DNA of 64,000 nucleotides from Halosimplex litoreum (lineage in GTDB: Archaea > Halobacteriota > Halobacteria > Halobacteriales > Haloarculaceae). Location of the stretch: NCBI RefSeq assembly GCF_016065055.1, contig NZ_CP065856.1, positions 2,231,836 to 2,295,835 on the forward strand. The letters are read 5' to 3'. Made by a program: the position numbers and the translations under genes. Positions within the stretch are counted from its first letter, which is position 1; every line of letters begins with the position of its first letter. Below the pieces are notes generated by a model. The model saw only the letters and a list, made by a program, of their open reading frames with translations, was not told the DNA's origin and made no database searches. Positions 24,655 to 32,619 of this stretch are shown here, piece by piece.

Positions 24655-25290
24655 ATGTGGCCCTGGGGACACCTGGCGATGGCGTACCTCGTCTACAGCT
24701 GTTACTCGCGACTCCGGCGGGGTCACCGCCCGACCGCCGCGACCGCGCTGGTCGTCGTCTTCGCCTCGCAGTTCCCCGACCTGGTCGACAAGCCGCTCGC
24801 GTGGACGCTGTCGGTCCTGCCCTCCGGGCGGTCGCTCGCCCACTCGCTGCTCGTGTTGGTGCCGCTGGTCGCGCTGTTGTACTCGGTCGCCCGGGTCCGC
24901 GAGGAGGGCGAGGCGCGACCGGCGGGAGCGCCTCGGAACAGCGAGCGGGGAGGAGGACGACCCGCGAGCGAGGGCGAGGAGCCGCTGGCGGTCGCGTTCG
25001 GGATCGGCGCGCTCGTCCACACGTTCGGCGACGCGTTCTACTCGCTGGTCGCACTGGAGCTCCGCGAGGCCGGGTTCGTGCTGTGGCCCGCGGTGCCGCC
25101 GCTGGAGTACGAGGTCGAGCAGAGCTTCGCCGCGCACTTCGCGCTGGTCGAGGCCTCGCCGGAGCTGTACTTCGAGTTCCTGCTCGTCGCCGTCGCCGCC
25201 GTCGTCTGGCGCGCCGACGGCTATCCCGGTCTCGCGACCGTCCTCGCGCTGCCCGCCCGTGCCTGGCGCGGTGTCACCGGCGCCGAGTGA
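24655..25290 (+). CDS. YdjM-type membrane-bound metal-dependent hydrolase
   Basis: This 211-residue membrane protein belongs to the family annotated as inner-membrane metal-dependent hydrolases. Its conserved polar residues are visible: WPWGHLAMAY at 2-11, FPDLVDKP at 40-47, AHSLL at 62-66 and HTFGDAFYS at 122-130. Residues about 83-109 are a hydrophilic, arginine-rich insertion in the loop between two hydrophobic helices; it is the second copy of the repeat found at 16356. The molecular role of the family is not established. Confidence 0.82.
   Translation: MWPWGHLAMAYLVYSCYSRLRRGHRPTAATALVVVFASQFPDLVDKPLAWTLSVLPSGRSLAHSLLVLVPLVALLYSVARVREEGEARPAGAPRNSERGGGRPASEGEEPLAVAFGIGALVHTFGDAFYSLVALELREAGFVLWPAVPPLEYEVEQSFAAHFALVEASPELYFEFLLVAVAAVVWRADGYPGLATVLALPARAWRGVTGAE
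24910..24977 (+). repeat. In-frame palindromic repeat inside the membrane hydrolase gene
   Basis: This is the second copy of the element at 16356-16430. The first hairpin is perfect here: GAGGCGC (24910-24916) with GCGCCTC (24928-24934). A second pairing is GCGGG with CCCGC. Compared with the other copy it lacks about nine bases (a multiple of three), so the reading frame is kept. It encodes EARPAGAPRNSERGG and ASEGE, in the same frame as the Nudix copy. Confidence 0.75.
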
Positions 25291-25364
25291 GTCAGCCGAT
25301 CGCCAGCCTGGTGGTGCTACGTATTGCCAAAAGACGATAGCGGAGGCCTGTGAAGATCGCTCCC

Positions 25365-26138
25365 ATGAGCGAGACGACTCCCGACGGCTGGAACCTCCGG
25401 CGATTCAACGCGGTGATGGGCGTCCTGCACTTCGTCCAGGGCGCGTTGATGCTCTACTTGAGCTCTTCGCGGGAGTGGACGATCACCGCGACGTATCTCG
25501 CGTTCGATACCGACAGCCAGCGACTCGCACCCGTCATGGAGTCGATCGGGACGATCGAGTTGGCCTATCTGGCGGTCGCGTTCCTGTTCATCTCGGCGAT
25601 CGCTCACGCACTGATCGCGACGGTTCTCTACGACCGCTACGTCGCCTATCTCGGACGAGGGATGAACCCCTACCGGTGGTACGAGTACGCGATCAGCGCG
25701 TCGGTGATGATCGTCCTGATCGCCATGCTCGCGGGCGTCTGGGACCTGGGAACGCTGATCGCGCTGTTCGGACTCGTCGCAGTGATGAATCTCTGCGGAC
25801 TGGTGATGGAGCGCCACAACCGTCTGACCGAGGAGACCGACTGGAGCTCGTTCGTCGTCGGTTCGATCGCCGGCGTCGTCCCCTGGATCGTCATCGCCGT
25901 CTCGATCGTCGGCACGTTCGACAGTGGCGGGAGCCCACCGGACTTCGTGGTCGTCATCTACGTCTCGCTGTTCGTCCTGTTCAACCTCTTCGCGATCAAC
26001 ATGCTGTTGCAGTACCGCGGGATCTGGAAGTGGCGGGACTACCTGTACGGTGAGCGGGCGTACGTCGTGTTGAGCCTCGTGGCGAAGTCGCTACTGGCCT
26101 GGCAAGTCTACTTCGGCGCGCTGAACTCTCCGGTGTAG
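25365..26138 (+). CDS. Heliorhodopsin
   Basis: This 257-residue protein has seven hydrophobic segments and the heliorhodopsin hallmarks. The retinal-binding lysine is Lys241 in LSLVAKSLLAWQV, and the probable Schiff-base counterion is Glu107 in RWYEYAISAS, the same numbering as in the characterised heliorhodopsin 48C12. Histidines at 22 and 81 are close to the two histidines near the retinal pocket in that protein. Type 1 rhodopsin motifs such as RYxDW are absent. Heliorhodopsins sit inverted in the membrane and have sensory or enzyme-modulating roles rather than strong pumping. The ATG at 25365 starts MSETT; a GTG five codons upstream is possible. No retinal-synthesis gene is in the window. 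Confidence 0.94.
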   Translation: MSETTPDGWNLRRFNAVMGVLHFVQGALMLYLSSSREWTITATYLAFDTDSQRLAPVMESIGTIELAYLAVAFLFISAIAHALIATVLYDRYVAYLGRGMNPYRWYEYAISASVMIVLIAMLAGVWDLGTLIALFGLVAVMNLCGLVMERHNRLTEETDWSSFVVGSIAGVVPWIVIAVSIVGTFDSGGSPPDFVVVIYVSLFVLFNLFAINMLLQYRGIWKWRDYLYGERAYVVLSLVAKSLLAWQVYFGALNSPV

Positions 26139-26234
26139 CGGCCTCGCTTCTGGGAGACCGAGACGGGCGCCGAGGACACTCGCGAGGGGTCCGTCGCGGC
26201 GGTCCGAGAGACGGTCGCGGCGGTCGGCGAGTAG
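26139..26234 (+). pseudogene. In-frame tail after the heliorhodopsin stop, possible gene remnant
   Basis: Directly after the TAG of the heliorhodopsin gene the same frame stays open for 31 more codons (RPRFWETETGAEDTREG, then a helical SVAAVRETVAAVGE) and ends at TAG 26232-26234. Composition is haloarchaeal-coding in type. Heliorhodopsins normally end where the first stop is, so the tail is more likely the end of a lost neighbouring gene than a readthrough product. It cannot be assigned. Confidence 0.3.
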
Positions 26235-26325
26235 CCTCGGGTGTCGGTGTGGCGCGCGCCGACCCTGGTTCAGTTCCGCCGCGCGTGCCGAACGTTGATA
26301 CCGGCGGAGGCGATATCACCCAGTG

Positions 26326-26847
26326 ATGTACGCCGTCGTGGGCTGTAGCGACTGTTCGATGCTCTGGGTCGTCGAGGGGCGGCCGGAGACCAGCCAGTGT
26401 CCCCGTTGCGGGACGACCCGCCAGTACGCCAAGCGCAAGAAGTTCGTCTCCACCGAGCAGGAGGACCACGCCCGCGAGGTGCGCGCGTCGATGCTCGCCA
26501 ACCGGCAGGGCCACGGCGAGGCCTTCGCCGAACTCGATTCGTTCACCGAGATGGAACGGCAGATCGACGACGTGGGGCCCTCCGACGAGGAGTATCTGGA
26601 GGGGTCGGGGCTGGACGCCGACGCGGTCGCCGAGGCGGGCGAACGGGCGATGGAGGCGAGCGGGTCCACGAGTCGCAAAGAGCGCGTCCGGCGAGCGGTC
26701 CGCGAGTGCGACGAGGCGACCGCGGACGCGGTCGTCAGCCACGCGGCCGAGCGGGGCGTCGACCCCGAGTACACCCGCAAGACGCTCCAAAAGCTCGTTC
26801 GAGCGGGCGAGGCGACCGAGAACCGCGGCGTCTATCGGCTGCTGTAG
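26326..26847 (+). CDS. Zinc-ribbon plus winged-helix protein (DUF5817-like)
   Basis: This 173-residue protein begins with a zinc ribbon (GCSDCSML at 6-13 and CPRCGTT near 27-33) followed by basic residues RQYAKRKKF. The middle is acidic and helical and the last 60 residues (KERVRRAVRECDEATADAVVSHA and onward) look like a winged helix. This arrangement fits a DNA- or RNA-binding protein known across haloarchaea; I recall it as DUF5817 but could not check. ATG 26326 was chosen; a GTG lies one codon upstream. Confidence 0.75.
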   Translation: MYAVVGCSDCSMLWVVEGRPETSQCPRCGTTRQYAKRKKFVSTEQEDHAREVRASMLANRQGHGEAFAELDSFTEMERQIDDVGPSDEEYLEGSGLDADAVAEAGERAMEASGSTSRKERVRRAVRECDEATADAVVSHAAERGVDPEYTRKTLQKLVRAGEATENRGVYRLL

Positions 26848-26910
26848 GCCGGTCGCGGACCTGTCGGCCAGACAGAAGACACTTGCGGCGACCGCTCGAA
26901 CCGTCGCTCG

Positions 26911-27285
26911 ATGGATCCCGAATCGTTGCGGGCACTCGGCGGACGGTTCTGGTACGCGTGGGCGGCGGCGATGGTCGCGAGCGCCGCGACGGTCGTCGCG
27001 GGGACGGCGGTCGTCGCACCCCCCGACGCGTGGCTGGTCGCGACGTCCGAACTGCTGGCGCTGGTCTTCGTCGGGTTCGGCGTCGTCTCGGCGCCACAGG
27101 GCGAGCGCCTCGACGCGGCTGGGATGGCGGTGGCGGGCGTCGGGACGGCCCTCGTGGCGGTCAGCGCGGCGACGGGGTACCCCGGCGGGGTCGTGTGGAC
27201 CGGGTTCGGGCTGGGCGCGCTCGGGAGCGCCATCGGGATACGGGCCGACCACGGCGACCGCGTCCGGGCGGCGGTCGGCGGTTGA
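26911..27285 (+). CDS. Four-helix membrane protein, unknown
   Basis: This 124-residue protein has four hydrophobic segments (about 14-36, 42-62, 70-88, 93-112) separated by short loops. Arginine-rich ends suggest both termini are cytoplasmic. It lies 63 bases after the zinc-ribbon gene on the same strand. Family not recognised. Confidence 0.65.
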   Translation: MDPESLRALGGRFWYAWAAAMVASAATVVAGTAVVAPPDAWLVATSELLALVFVGFGVVSAPQGERLDAAGMAVAGVGTALVAVSAATGYPGGVVWTGFGLGALGSAIGIRADHGDRVRAAVGG

Positions 27286-27306
27286 CTCCCGGAGCGACCG
27301 GCGGAC

Positions 27307-27690
27307 TCAGAGGATGAACACGACCGTGAATATCGGAACGCCGACGAGGTAGACGAGGCCGTAGACGAACAGGTTCGTGGGTATCTTCCCCTCTTCTTTC
27401 ACCTCGTCCAGCGTCTCGTTGTTCATGGCGTCGTGGAACTGCGCGGGGATGTCCTCGCGGACGGTGGCCCGCGAGCGGAATCGGTCGAGCGGGTCCCAGT
27501 CGGTCAGCCCGAGCTTCCAGGCCGCCGAGACGATCCAGACGCCCCCGAGGACGGGACCGAGAAAGAGGACGACGAGGCCGACGATCGGGTCGAGGACGCC
27601 GGCGTCGACCGCGCCGCCGACGAGGCGGACGGTTGTCACCGGCGCGATGACTCCCGCGGCAGCCGCGTAGATCGGGGCCTTCTCGTCCAT
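27307..27690 (-). CDS. Membrane protein with cytoplasmic loop, unknown
   Basis: This 127-residue protein has hydrophobic segments at about 8-30, 33-58 and 104-126 with a polar central loop (DRFRSRATVREDIPAQFHDAMNN and a DEVKEEGKIPTN stretch). It converges with the four-helix protein gene. The polar loop is conserved-looking and could be the functional part. No known family recognised. Confidence 0.65.
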   Translation of the reverse strand: MDEKAPIYAAAAGVIAPVTTVRLVGGAVDAGVLDPIVGLVVLFLGPVLGGVWIVSAAWKLGLTDWDPLDRFRSRATVREDIPAQFHDAMNNETLDEVKEEGKIPTNLFVYGLVYLVGVPIFTVVFIL

Positions 27691-27739
27691 GTTCGGGACC
27701 GAAGGAGGCGACCGTCAAAGGCGTTTCTCCGGCGTTCGC

Positions 27740-27937
27740 TCAGACCAGGCCGAGCGCCTTCGCGGCGCCAGTGAGGGCGGCCAGCGTCGTCGCCACGAGC
27801 TTCAGGAGCCGCATGATCTGGGTCGCGCGGCGCACCGATAGGTCGTCGTCGCCGCGCTCGTCGCGGTCACCGTCGCTCGCGGGGCAGCTGCTGTCGGTCG
27901 TGCGGACGCTGCGGTCCGCGGTGCTGTTCGAAGGCAT
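27740..27937 (-). CDS. Small protein with C-terminal hydrophobic helix, 65 residues
   Basis: The first half is polar and acidic (SDGDRDERGDDDLSVRRATQ) and the second half is one hydrophobic segment (MRLLKLVATTLAALTGAAKALGLV). That is typical of a tail-anchored small protein. It is preceded by about 160 bases without a gene upstream of the hmgA end. Coding status rests on composition only. Confidence 0.45.
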   Translation of the reverse strand: MPSNSTADRSVRTTDSSCPASDGDRDERGDDDLSVRRATQIMRLLKLVATTLAALTGAAKALGLV

Positions 27938-28096
27938 GGGTGTGGGCGCGTCCGCCGGGGCTCCCGGGCGGACGCACTCGAACTACCGGGGGGCGATACG
28001 TAAACGCCAGCCGTCACCGGAGCGGAAGTGAAACTCGGACTGAAAAGATCTTCGTCAGTCAGGGACCGACTCGCGGCCGAGACCGTCGCGGGTCGG

Positions 28097-29359
28097 TCAC
28101 CGGCCCAGTTCCTCGTGGGCGCTGGAGAGGTGCCGGGAGGCCAGCGCCGAGACCAGCGAGAGTTCGCCCGCGAGCGCGCCGGCGGCGATGACTTCCGCGA
28201 GCCCGTCGCTGTTCGAGCCGACCGGGTCGCCGCCGCCGGCGAAGCCGATCACGTCGAGCATCTCCGACTGGGTCGCGAGATCCGTGCCGCCGCCGACGGT
28301 CCCGACCTGCAGGCTGGCGAGGTTGACGCTGGCGTACAGCTCGTCGTCGCGGGCCTCGACGGTCGTAATACAGTTGCTCCCTTCGACGACGTGGGCCTCG
28401 TCCTGGCCGGTGGCGAGGAAGACGCCGGCGACGACGTTGGCCGCCTGGGCGTTGAACCCCAGGCTCCCGGCCTTGGCGCTGCCGATCAGGTTCTTGCGGG
28501 TGTTGGCTTCCTCGATGGCCTCCGGCGTCGTACCGAACCGCTCCTCGACGACCTCGCGCGGGATGGTCACGTCGGCCGTCACGGTGTGACCCCGTCCTTC
28601 GACGGAATTGATCGCGGCGGGCTTCTTGTCCGTGCAGAGGTTGCCCGACAGCGCGACGAGCGAGGCGGGCGTCTCCGCTTCGACCAGTTCCGCGGCGGCG
28701 CGGGTCGCGATGGTCGCCATGTTCATCCCGTTGGCGTCGCCCGTGTCGTAGGAGAAGCGCAGGAAGACGGAGTCGCCGACGACGTAGGGCGTTACCGACT
28801 GGAGCCGCCCGTGGCTCGTCGTCTCCTCGGCGGCGTCGGCGAGTCGCTCCTCGTTGTCCGCGACCCACTGGGCGACCTCGGCGCCCTCGGCCACCCCGTC
28901 GACGCGGAAGACGGGCGCGCGGGTCATCCCGCGTTTGGTGACTCGAACGGTCGCGCCCCCGGCGGCAGAGATGGCAGAACAGCCGCGATTCACGCTCGCG
29001 ACGAGCGCGCCTTCGGTGGTGGCGATCGGGAGGTAGAAGTCGCCGTCGGCGGCGTCGCCGTGGACCGCTACCGGCCCCGCGACGCCCACTGGCAGTTGGG
29101 TCCCGCCGACGAGGTTCTCGACGTTCGAGTCGGCCGATTCGGCGGCGAAGGTGTAGTCGCCGGTCGACGTGAGGTCGACGCCGGTGTCGCGTTCGACGAC
29201 CAGCCGCCGGGCGGTCGCCGCGGTTTCGGCGTCGGCGTGCTCGTCGAGTTCGTAGAGCCGTAGGTCGCCGTCGACGACGCGGTCGGCCAGCGTTTCGGGG
29301 TCGGCGCCGTCCCCGTCGGTGACCGTCTCGCCAGCGTCGGCGTCGGTGTCGTCGGTCAT
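28097..29359 (-). CDS. hmgA: HMG-CoA reductase (class I type)
   Basis: This 420-residue NADPH enzyme makes mevalonate, the committed step toward archaeal isoprenoid lipids. Catalytic features are visible: ENLVGGT at 81-87 leading into PVGVAGP, the catalytic glutamate in TTEGAL (Glu116), SYDTGDANGMNM at 203-214, the catalytic lysine in TDKKPAAIN (243-251), the aspartate in GQDEAH (about Asp320), GTVGGGT at 353-359 and the C-terminal catalytic histidine in SSAHEEL (His415). There is no membrane anchor, as in other archaea. ATG 29359 starts the acidic N-terminus; the open frame further upstream overlaps the divergent amidohydrolase. Mevinolin resistance in haloarchaea maps to this gene family. 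Confidence 0.97.
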   Translation of the reverse strand: MTDDTDADAGETVTDGDGADPETLADRVVDGDLRLYELDEHADAETAATARRLVVERDTGVDLTSTGDYTFAAESADSNVENLVGGTQLPVGVAGPVAVHGDAADGDFYLPIATTEGALVASVNRGCSAISAAGGATVRVTKRGMTRAPVFRVDGVAEGAEVAQWVADNEERLADAAEETTSHGRLQSVTPYVVGDSVFLRFSYDTGDANGMNMATIATRAAAELVEAETPASLVALSGNLCTDKKPAAINSVEGRGHTVTADVTIPREVVEERFGTTPEAIEEANTRKNLIGSAKAGSLGFNAQAANVVAGVFLATGQDEAHVVEGSNCITTVEARDDELYASVNLASLQVGTVGGGTDLATQSEMLDVIGFAGGGDPVGSNSDGLAEVIAAGALAGELSLVSALASRHLSSAHEELGR

Positions 29360-29447
29360 GCCCGGAGCCTCGCGGTCGACGTTCCTAAGGGTTGCTGTCC
29401 GGTTCCCGCCCGAACGCTTAGGGGCGCGCCGGTCGCCAGTTCTCACC

Positions 29448-31046
29448 ATGACAGCGGCCGCCGATCTCGTCCTCACGAACGCGGAGGTACACACGCTCAC
29501 CGAACCGGACGAGACCGCCGAGGCCCTCGCCGTCCGCGACGGTCGGATCGTCGCGGTCGGGTCGGCCTTCGACGTGGACCACCTCGCAGGCGTCGAGACG
29601 CGGGTCCGCGACTGCGAGGGCCGGGTCGTCCTCCCCGGCTTCGTCGACGCCCACACGCACCTGCCGATGGTCGGGCGCCGGCTCGTCGACGCCGACCTCT
29701 CGACGGCCGATTCGCCCGCCGAGGCGGTCGAGTTGCTCGCGGCCCGCGCGGCCGAACTCGAAGCCGACGAGGGACCGGACCGGGAGTGGGTGCTGGGCTT
29801 CGGGTACGACGAGAGCGCGTGGGACGACGACCGCTACCTGACCGCGACGGACCTCGACGAGGTGAGCGCGGACCGTCCCGTCGCCGCCATCCGGGAGGAC
29901 ATGCACCTCGCGTCGCTCGATTCGGTCGGCCTCGACCGCCTGCGCGGCGAGATGCCCGACGCCGACGTACGCACCCGGGCGGGCGAACCGACCGGCGTGG
30001 TCGTCGAGGACGCCCTCGACGCGCTGTGGGACGCCGTCGAACCCGACCGGCCGGCGATGCGGCAGGCGATTCACGCCGCCACCGAACGGGCGACCGAACT
30101 CGGCGTCGTCGGCGTCCACGACATGGTCCGTCGCTCGGAGGCGCCCGCCGTCTATCGCGAACTCGACCGGGTGGGCGAGCTTCCGATCCGCGTTCGACTG
30201 AACTACTGGAGCGACCACCTCGACGCGGTCGAAGAGCTGGGCCTCCGGACCAACCACGGGAGCGACCGCGTCCGGACGGGCGCGATCAAGACCTACACCG
30301 ACGGCTCCATCGGCGGCCACACCGCCAAGCTCTCCGAACCGTACGCCGACGCCGACTCGAACGGCGGAAACGACGGGGACGGCGCCGACAGCGGAGGCGG
30401 TGACCGCGGCCAGTGGGTCGTCGACCCCGAGGAACTCCGGGCTCTGGTCACCCGTGCCGACGCGGCGGATCTGCAGGTCGCCGTCCACGCCATCGGCGAC
30501 GAGGCGGTCCGGGAGACGCTGGACGCCCTGGAAACCGCCGACGGCGCCCGCCACCGGATCGAACACGCCGAGGTGCTGACCGACGACCTGGTCGAGCGCA
30601 TCGCCGAGAGCGAGGTCGTCGCGTCGATGCAGCCGAACTTTCTGAAGTGGGCGCGGGCGGACGGCCTCTACGCGACCCGACTCGGCGAGCAGCGTCGACT
30701 GGCCTCGAACCGCTTTTCGGACCTGCTCGACGCGGGCGCGGACCTGGCGTTCGGGAGCGACTGCATGCCGCTGGACCCGCTGTTCGGCATCCAGCAGGCG
30801 GCGACCGCCCCCGACGAGCGCCAGCGCCTCTCGGTGACCGAAGCGCTGCGGGCGTACACCGGTGGCGCCGCGTACGCGGGCTTCGACGAGGACCGCCTCG
30901 GTACCGTCGAGACGGGCAAACTCGCCGACCTAGTCGTCCTCGACCGGTCGCCGTGGGCCGTCGACCCCACCGCGATCGCCGATATCGACGTGCGAACGAC
31001 GCTCGTCGGCGGCGAAGTCGTCTTCGACCGTGACGGCGTGCGGTGA
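29448..31046 (+). CDS. Amidohydrolase family protein (YtcJ-like)
   Basis: This 532-residue metal-dependent hydrolase has the superfamily series DAHTHLPM (about 65-72), the lysine in AIKTYTDGSIGGHT, HAIGDEA, HRIEHAE and a late GSDCMPLDP aspartate. The composite N- and C-terminal beta-sandwich is typical of the amidohydrolase-3 group. Residues about 303-324 (Asn/Gly/Asp-rich) are a low-complexity insertion after YADAD, between the lysine motif and the next metal histidine. It is divergent from hmgA with an 88-base spacer. The substrate (amide, carbamate or cyclic imide) is not deducible. Confidence 0.87.
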   Translation: MTAAADLVLTNAEVHTLTEPDETAEALAVRDGRIVAVGSAFDVDHLAGVETRVRDCEGRVVLPGFVDAHTHLPMVGRRLVDADLSTADSPAEAVELLAARAAELEADEGPDREWVLGFGYDESAWDDDRYLTATDLDEVSADRPVAAIREDMHLASLDSVGLDRLRGEMPDADVRTRAGEPTGVVVEDALDALWDAVEPDRPAMRQAIHAATERATELGVVGVHDMVRRSEAPAVYRELDRVGELPIRVRLNYWSDHLDAVEELGLRTNHGSDRVRTGAIKTYTDGSIGGHTAKLSEPYADADSNGGNDGDGADSGGGDRGQWVVDPEELRALVTRADAADLQVAVHAIGDEAVRETLDALETADGARHRIEHAEVLTDDLVERIAESEVVASMQPNFLKWARADGLYATRLGEQRRLASNRFSDLLDAGADLAFGSDCMPLDPLFGIQQAATAPDERQRLSVTEALRAYTGGAAYAGFDEDRLGTVETGKLADLVVLDRSPWAVDPTAIADIDVRTTLVGGEVVFDRDGVR

Positions 31047-31123
31047 GTGCTGGAGGGGCCGACGTTGCCCCGCCGTTCCGGTACCCGAAGGTAGAGGGGT
31101 GGCCAGCCCCTCCGAACTGACAG

Positions 31124-32590
31124 ATGGCCGTCCGACGACGGATCCGGAACGCCCTCTTCGCCTTTCCCGCGCTACTGGACAGGCTCGGGATCGCCGACCG
31201 CGAGAAAGCGGGCGAGGCGTTCGACCTGGCGCTGCCGGTGATGGTCACGGGGGCGCTGCGCGTGCTCTTGCGCGTCGCCGACTTCCTGATGGTCGGGATC
31301 GCGCTGGGCGACGCCGCCATCGCCGGCCTCGAACTCGGCTTCCAGTACTACTTCGTCGGGTTCGGCCTCTCGCTGGCGGTCTCCTCGGGGACCATCAGTG
31401 TCGTCTCGCGCTTGCAGGGCGCCGACCGGCCCGACCGGGCGAACCTGGCGGTCAAGCAGTCGCTGTGGCTGGCGCTCGCGATATCGCTGCCGCTGACGGC
31501 GGTCGCGTGGGTGTACGCCGAACCGCTGGTCGGGCTGTTGACGAGCGACGCCGCCGCCGTCGACTACGGGGCGACCTACCTGTCGATCGTCATGCTGTCG
31601 ATGGCGCCGCGGTTCTGGTCGATGGTCGCCTCGCGGGCGCTCGCGGGCAGCGCCGACACCCGGACGCCGATGTACGTCCGGCTGACGACGCTGCCGACGA
31701 ACGTCGCCCTCAACGCCGCGCTCATCTTCGGCCTCGGCCCCGCGCCGGCACTGGGCATCGCCGGCGCGGCCATCGGCACCGCCGCCGCCAACACGCTCGC
31801 CGCCGCGGTCTTCCTCGCGCTGTTGGTCTCGGGCCGCTACGCCGTGACGCTCGATCTCGCCGGGCGACAGCTCGACCTCGGGCTCGTACGAGAGATCCTC
31901 CGCGTCGGCGTCCCGCTGTCGGGGATGCGACTGCTGCAGACGTTCGGCCGGTTCCCGTTCCTGTTCGTCCTCGGCCAGCTCGGCGTCGGCGCGGTCGCCG
32001 CATACGCCATCGGGCGCCGGGTCATCCTCCTGGCGCTGATGCCCGCGTGGGGCTACTCGACGGCGGCGTCGACGCTCGTCGGCCAGTATCTCGGGTCGGG
32101 TGACGAGCGAGACGCCGCCGACTACGGCTGGCAGACACTGCGGATCGCCCTCGCCACACAGCTGATCGTCGCCGTCGCGCTCGTCGTCGCGGCCCGGCCG
32201 GTCGCCGCCGCCTTCGGTACCGACGAGATCGACCTGACGGTGCGGTTCATCCGGGTGTTCGGGCTCTCGGTCGCCGGCTTCTCGATATCGCGGACGATGC
32301 GGGGCAGCCTCCGGGGCGCCGGCGACACCCGCTGGCCGCTGTACGGGACGATACTGGGAACGTACGTCGTTCGGCTCCCCGTGGCGTCGCTGGCGCTCCC
32401 CGCGGGGTTCGCCGTCACCGTCCTCGGTGTGTCGGTCCCGCTCGGAGCGGATCTGGGCTACACGGCCGTGTTCGTCGCTATCGTCGCCGACTTCTACGTG
32501 AAGGCGGCGGTCAACACCGGCCGATTCTGGTCCGGCAAGTGGCGCGACGTGGCCCGCGCGTCCGGTGTCGGCGCCAGTGCCGACGACTGA
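31124..32590 (+). CDS. MATE-family efflux transporter
   Basis: This 488-residue membrane protein has about twelve hydrophobic segments in two homologous halves, as in Na+- or H+-coupled multidrug exporters of the MATE family. Family-like features include ALPVMVTGALRVLLRVADFLMVG in helix 1, a second-half counterpart at VGVPLSGMRLLQTFGRFPFLFV, and the MRGSLRGAGDTRWPL loop. The sequence is closest to the archaeal/DinF-type branch by eye. It converges with a PGF-CTERM protein gene 29 bases away. Confidence 0.92.
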   Translation: MAVRRRIRNALFAFPALLDRLGIADREKAGEAFDLALPVMVTGALRVLLRVADFLMVGIALGDAAIAGLELGFQYYFVGFGLSLAVSSGTISVVSRLQGADRPDRANLAVKQSLWLALAISLPLTAVAWVYAEPLVGLLTSDAAAVDYGATYLSIVMLSMAPRFWSMVASRALAGSADTRTPMYVRLTTLPTNVALNAALIFGLGPAPALGIAGAAIGTAAANTLAAAVFLALLVSGRYAVTLDLAGRQLDLGLVREILRVGVPLSGMRLLQTFGRFPFLFVLGQLGVGAVAAYAIGRRVILLALMPAWGYSTAASTLVGQYLGSGDERDAADYGWQTLRIALATQLIVAVALVVAARPVAAAFGTDEIDLTVRFIRVFGLSVAGFSISRTMRGSLRGAGDTRWPLYGTILGTYVVRLPVASLALPAGFAVTVLGVSVPLGADLGYTAVFVAIVADFYVKAAVNTGRFWSGKWRDVARASGVGASADD

Positions 32591-32619
32591 TCACGCGCCA
32601 GGGCCTCTGCTCGCCGCGA

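Noticed and set aside
24655-25290. Frameshift or pseudogene status of the membrane hydrolase because of its odd arginine-rich loop
   Set aside because: The loop is an in-frame repeat insertion and the conserved motifs on both sides are intact in one frame.
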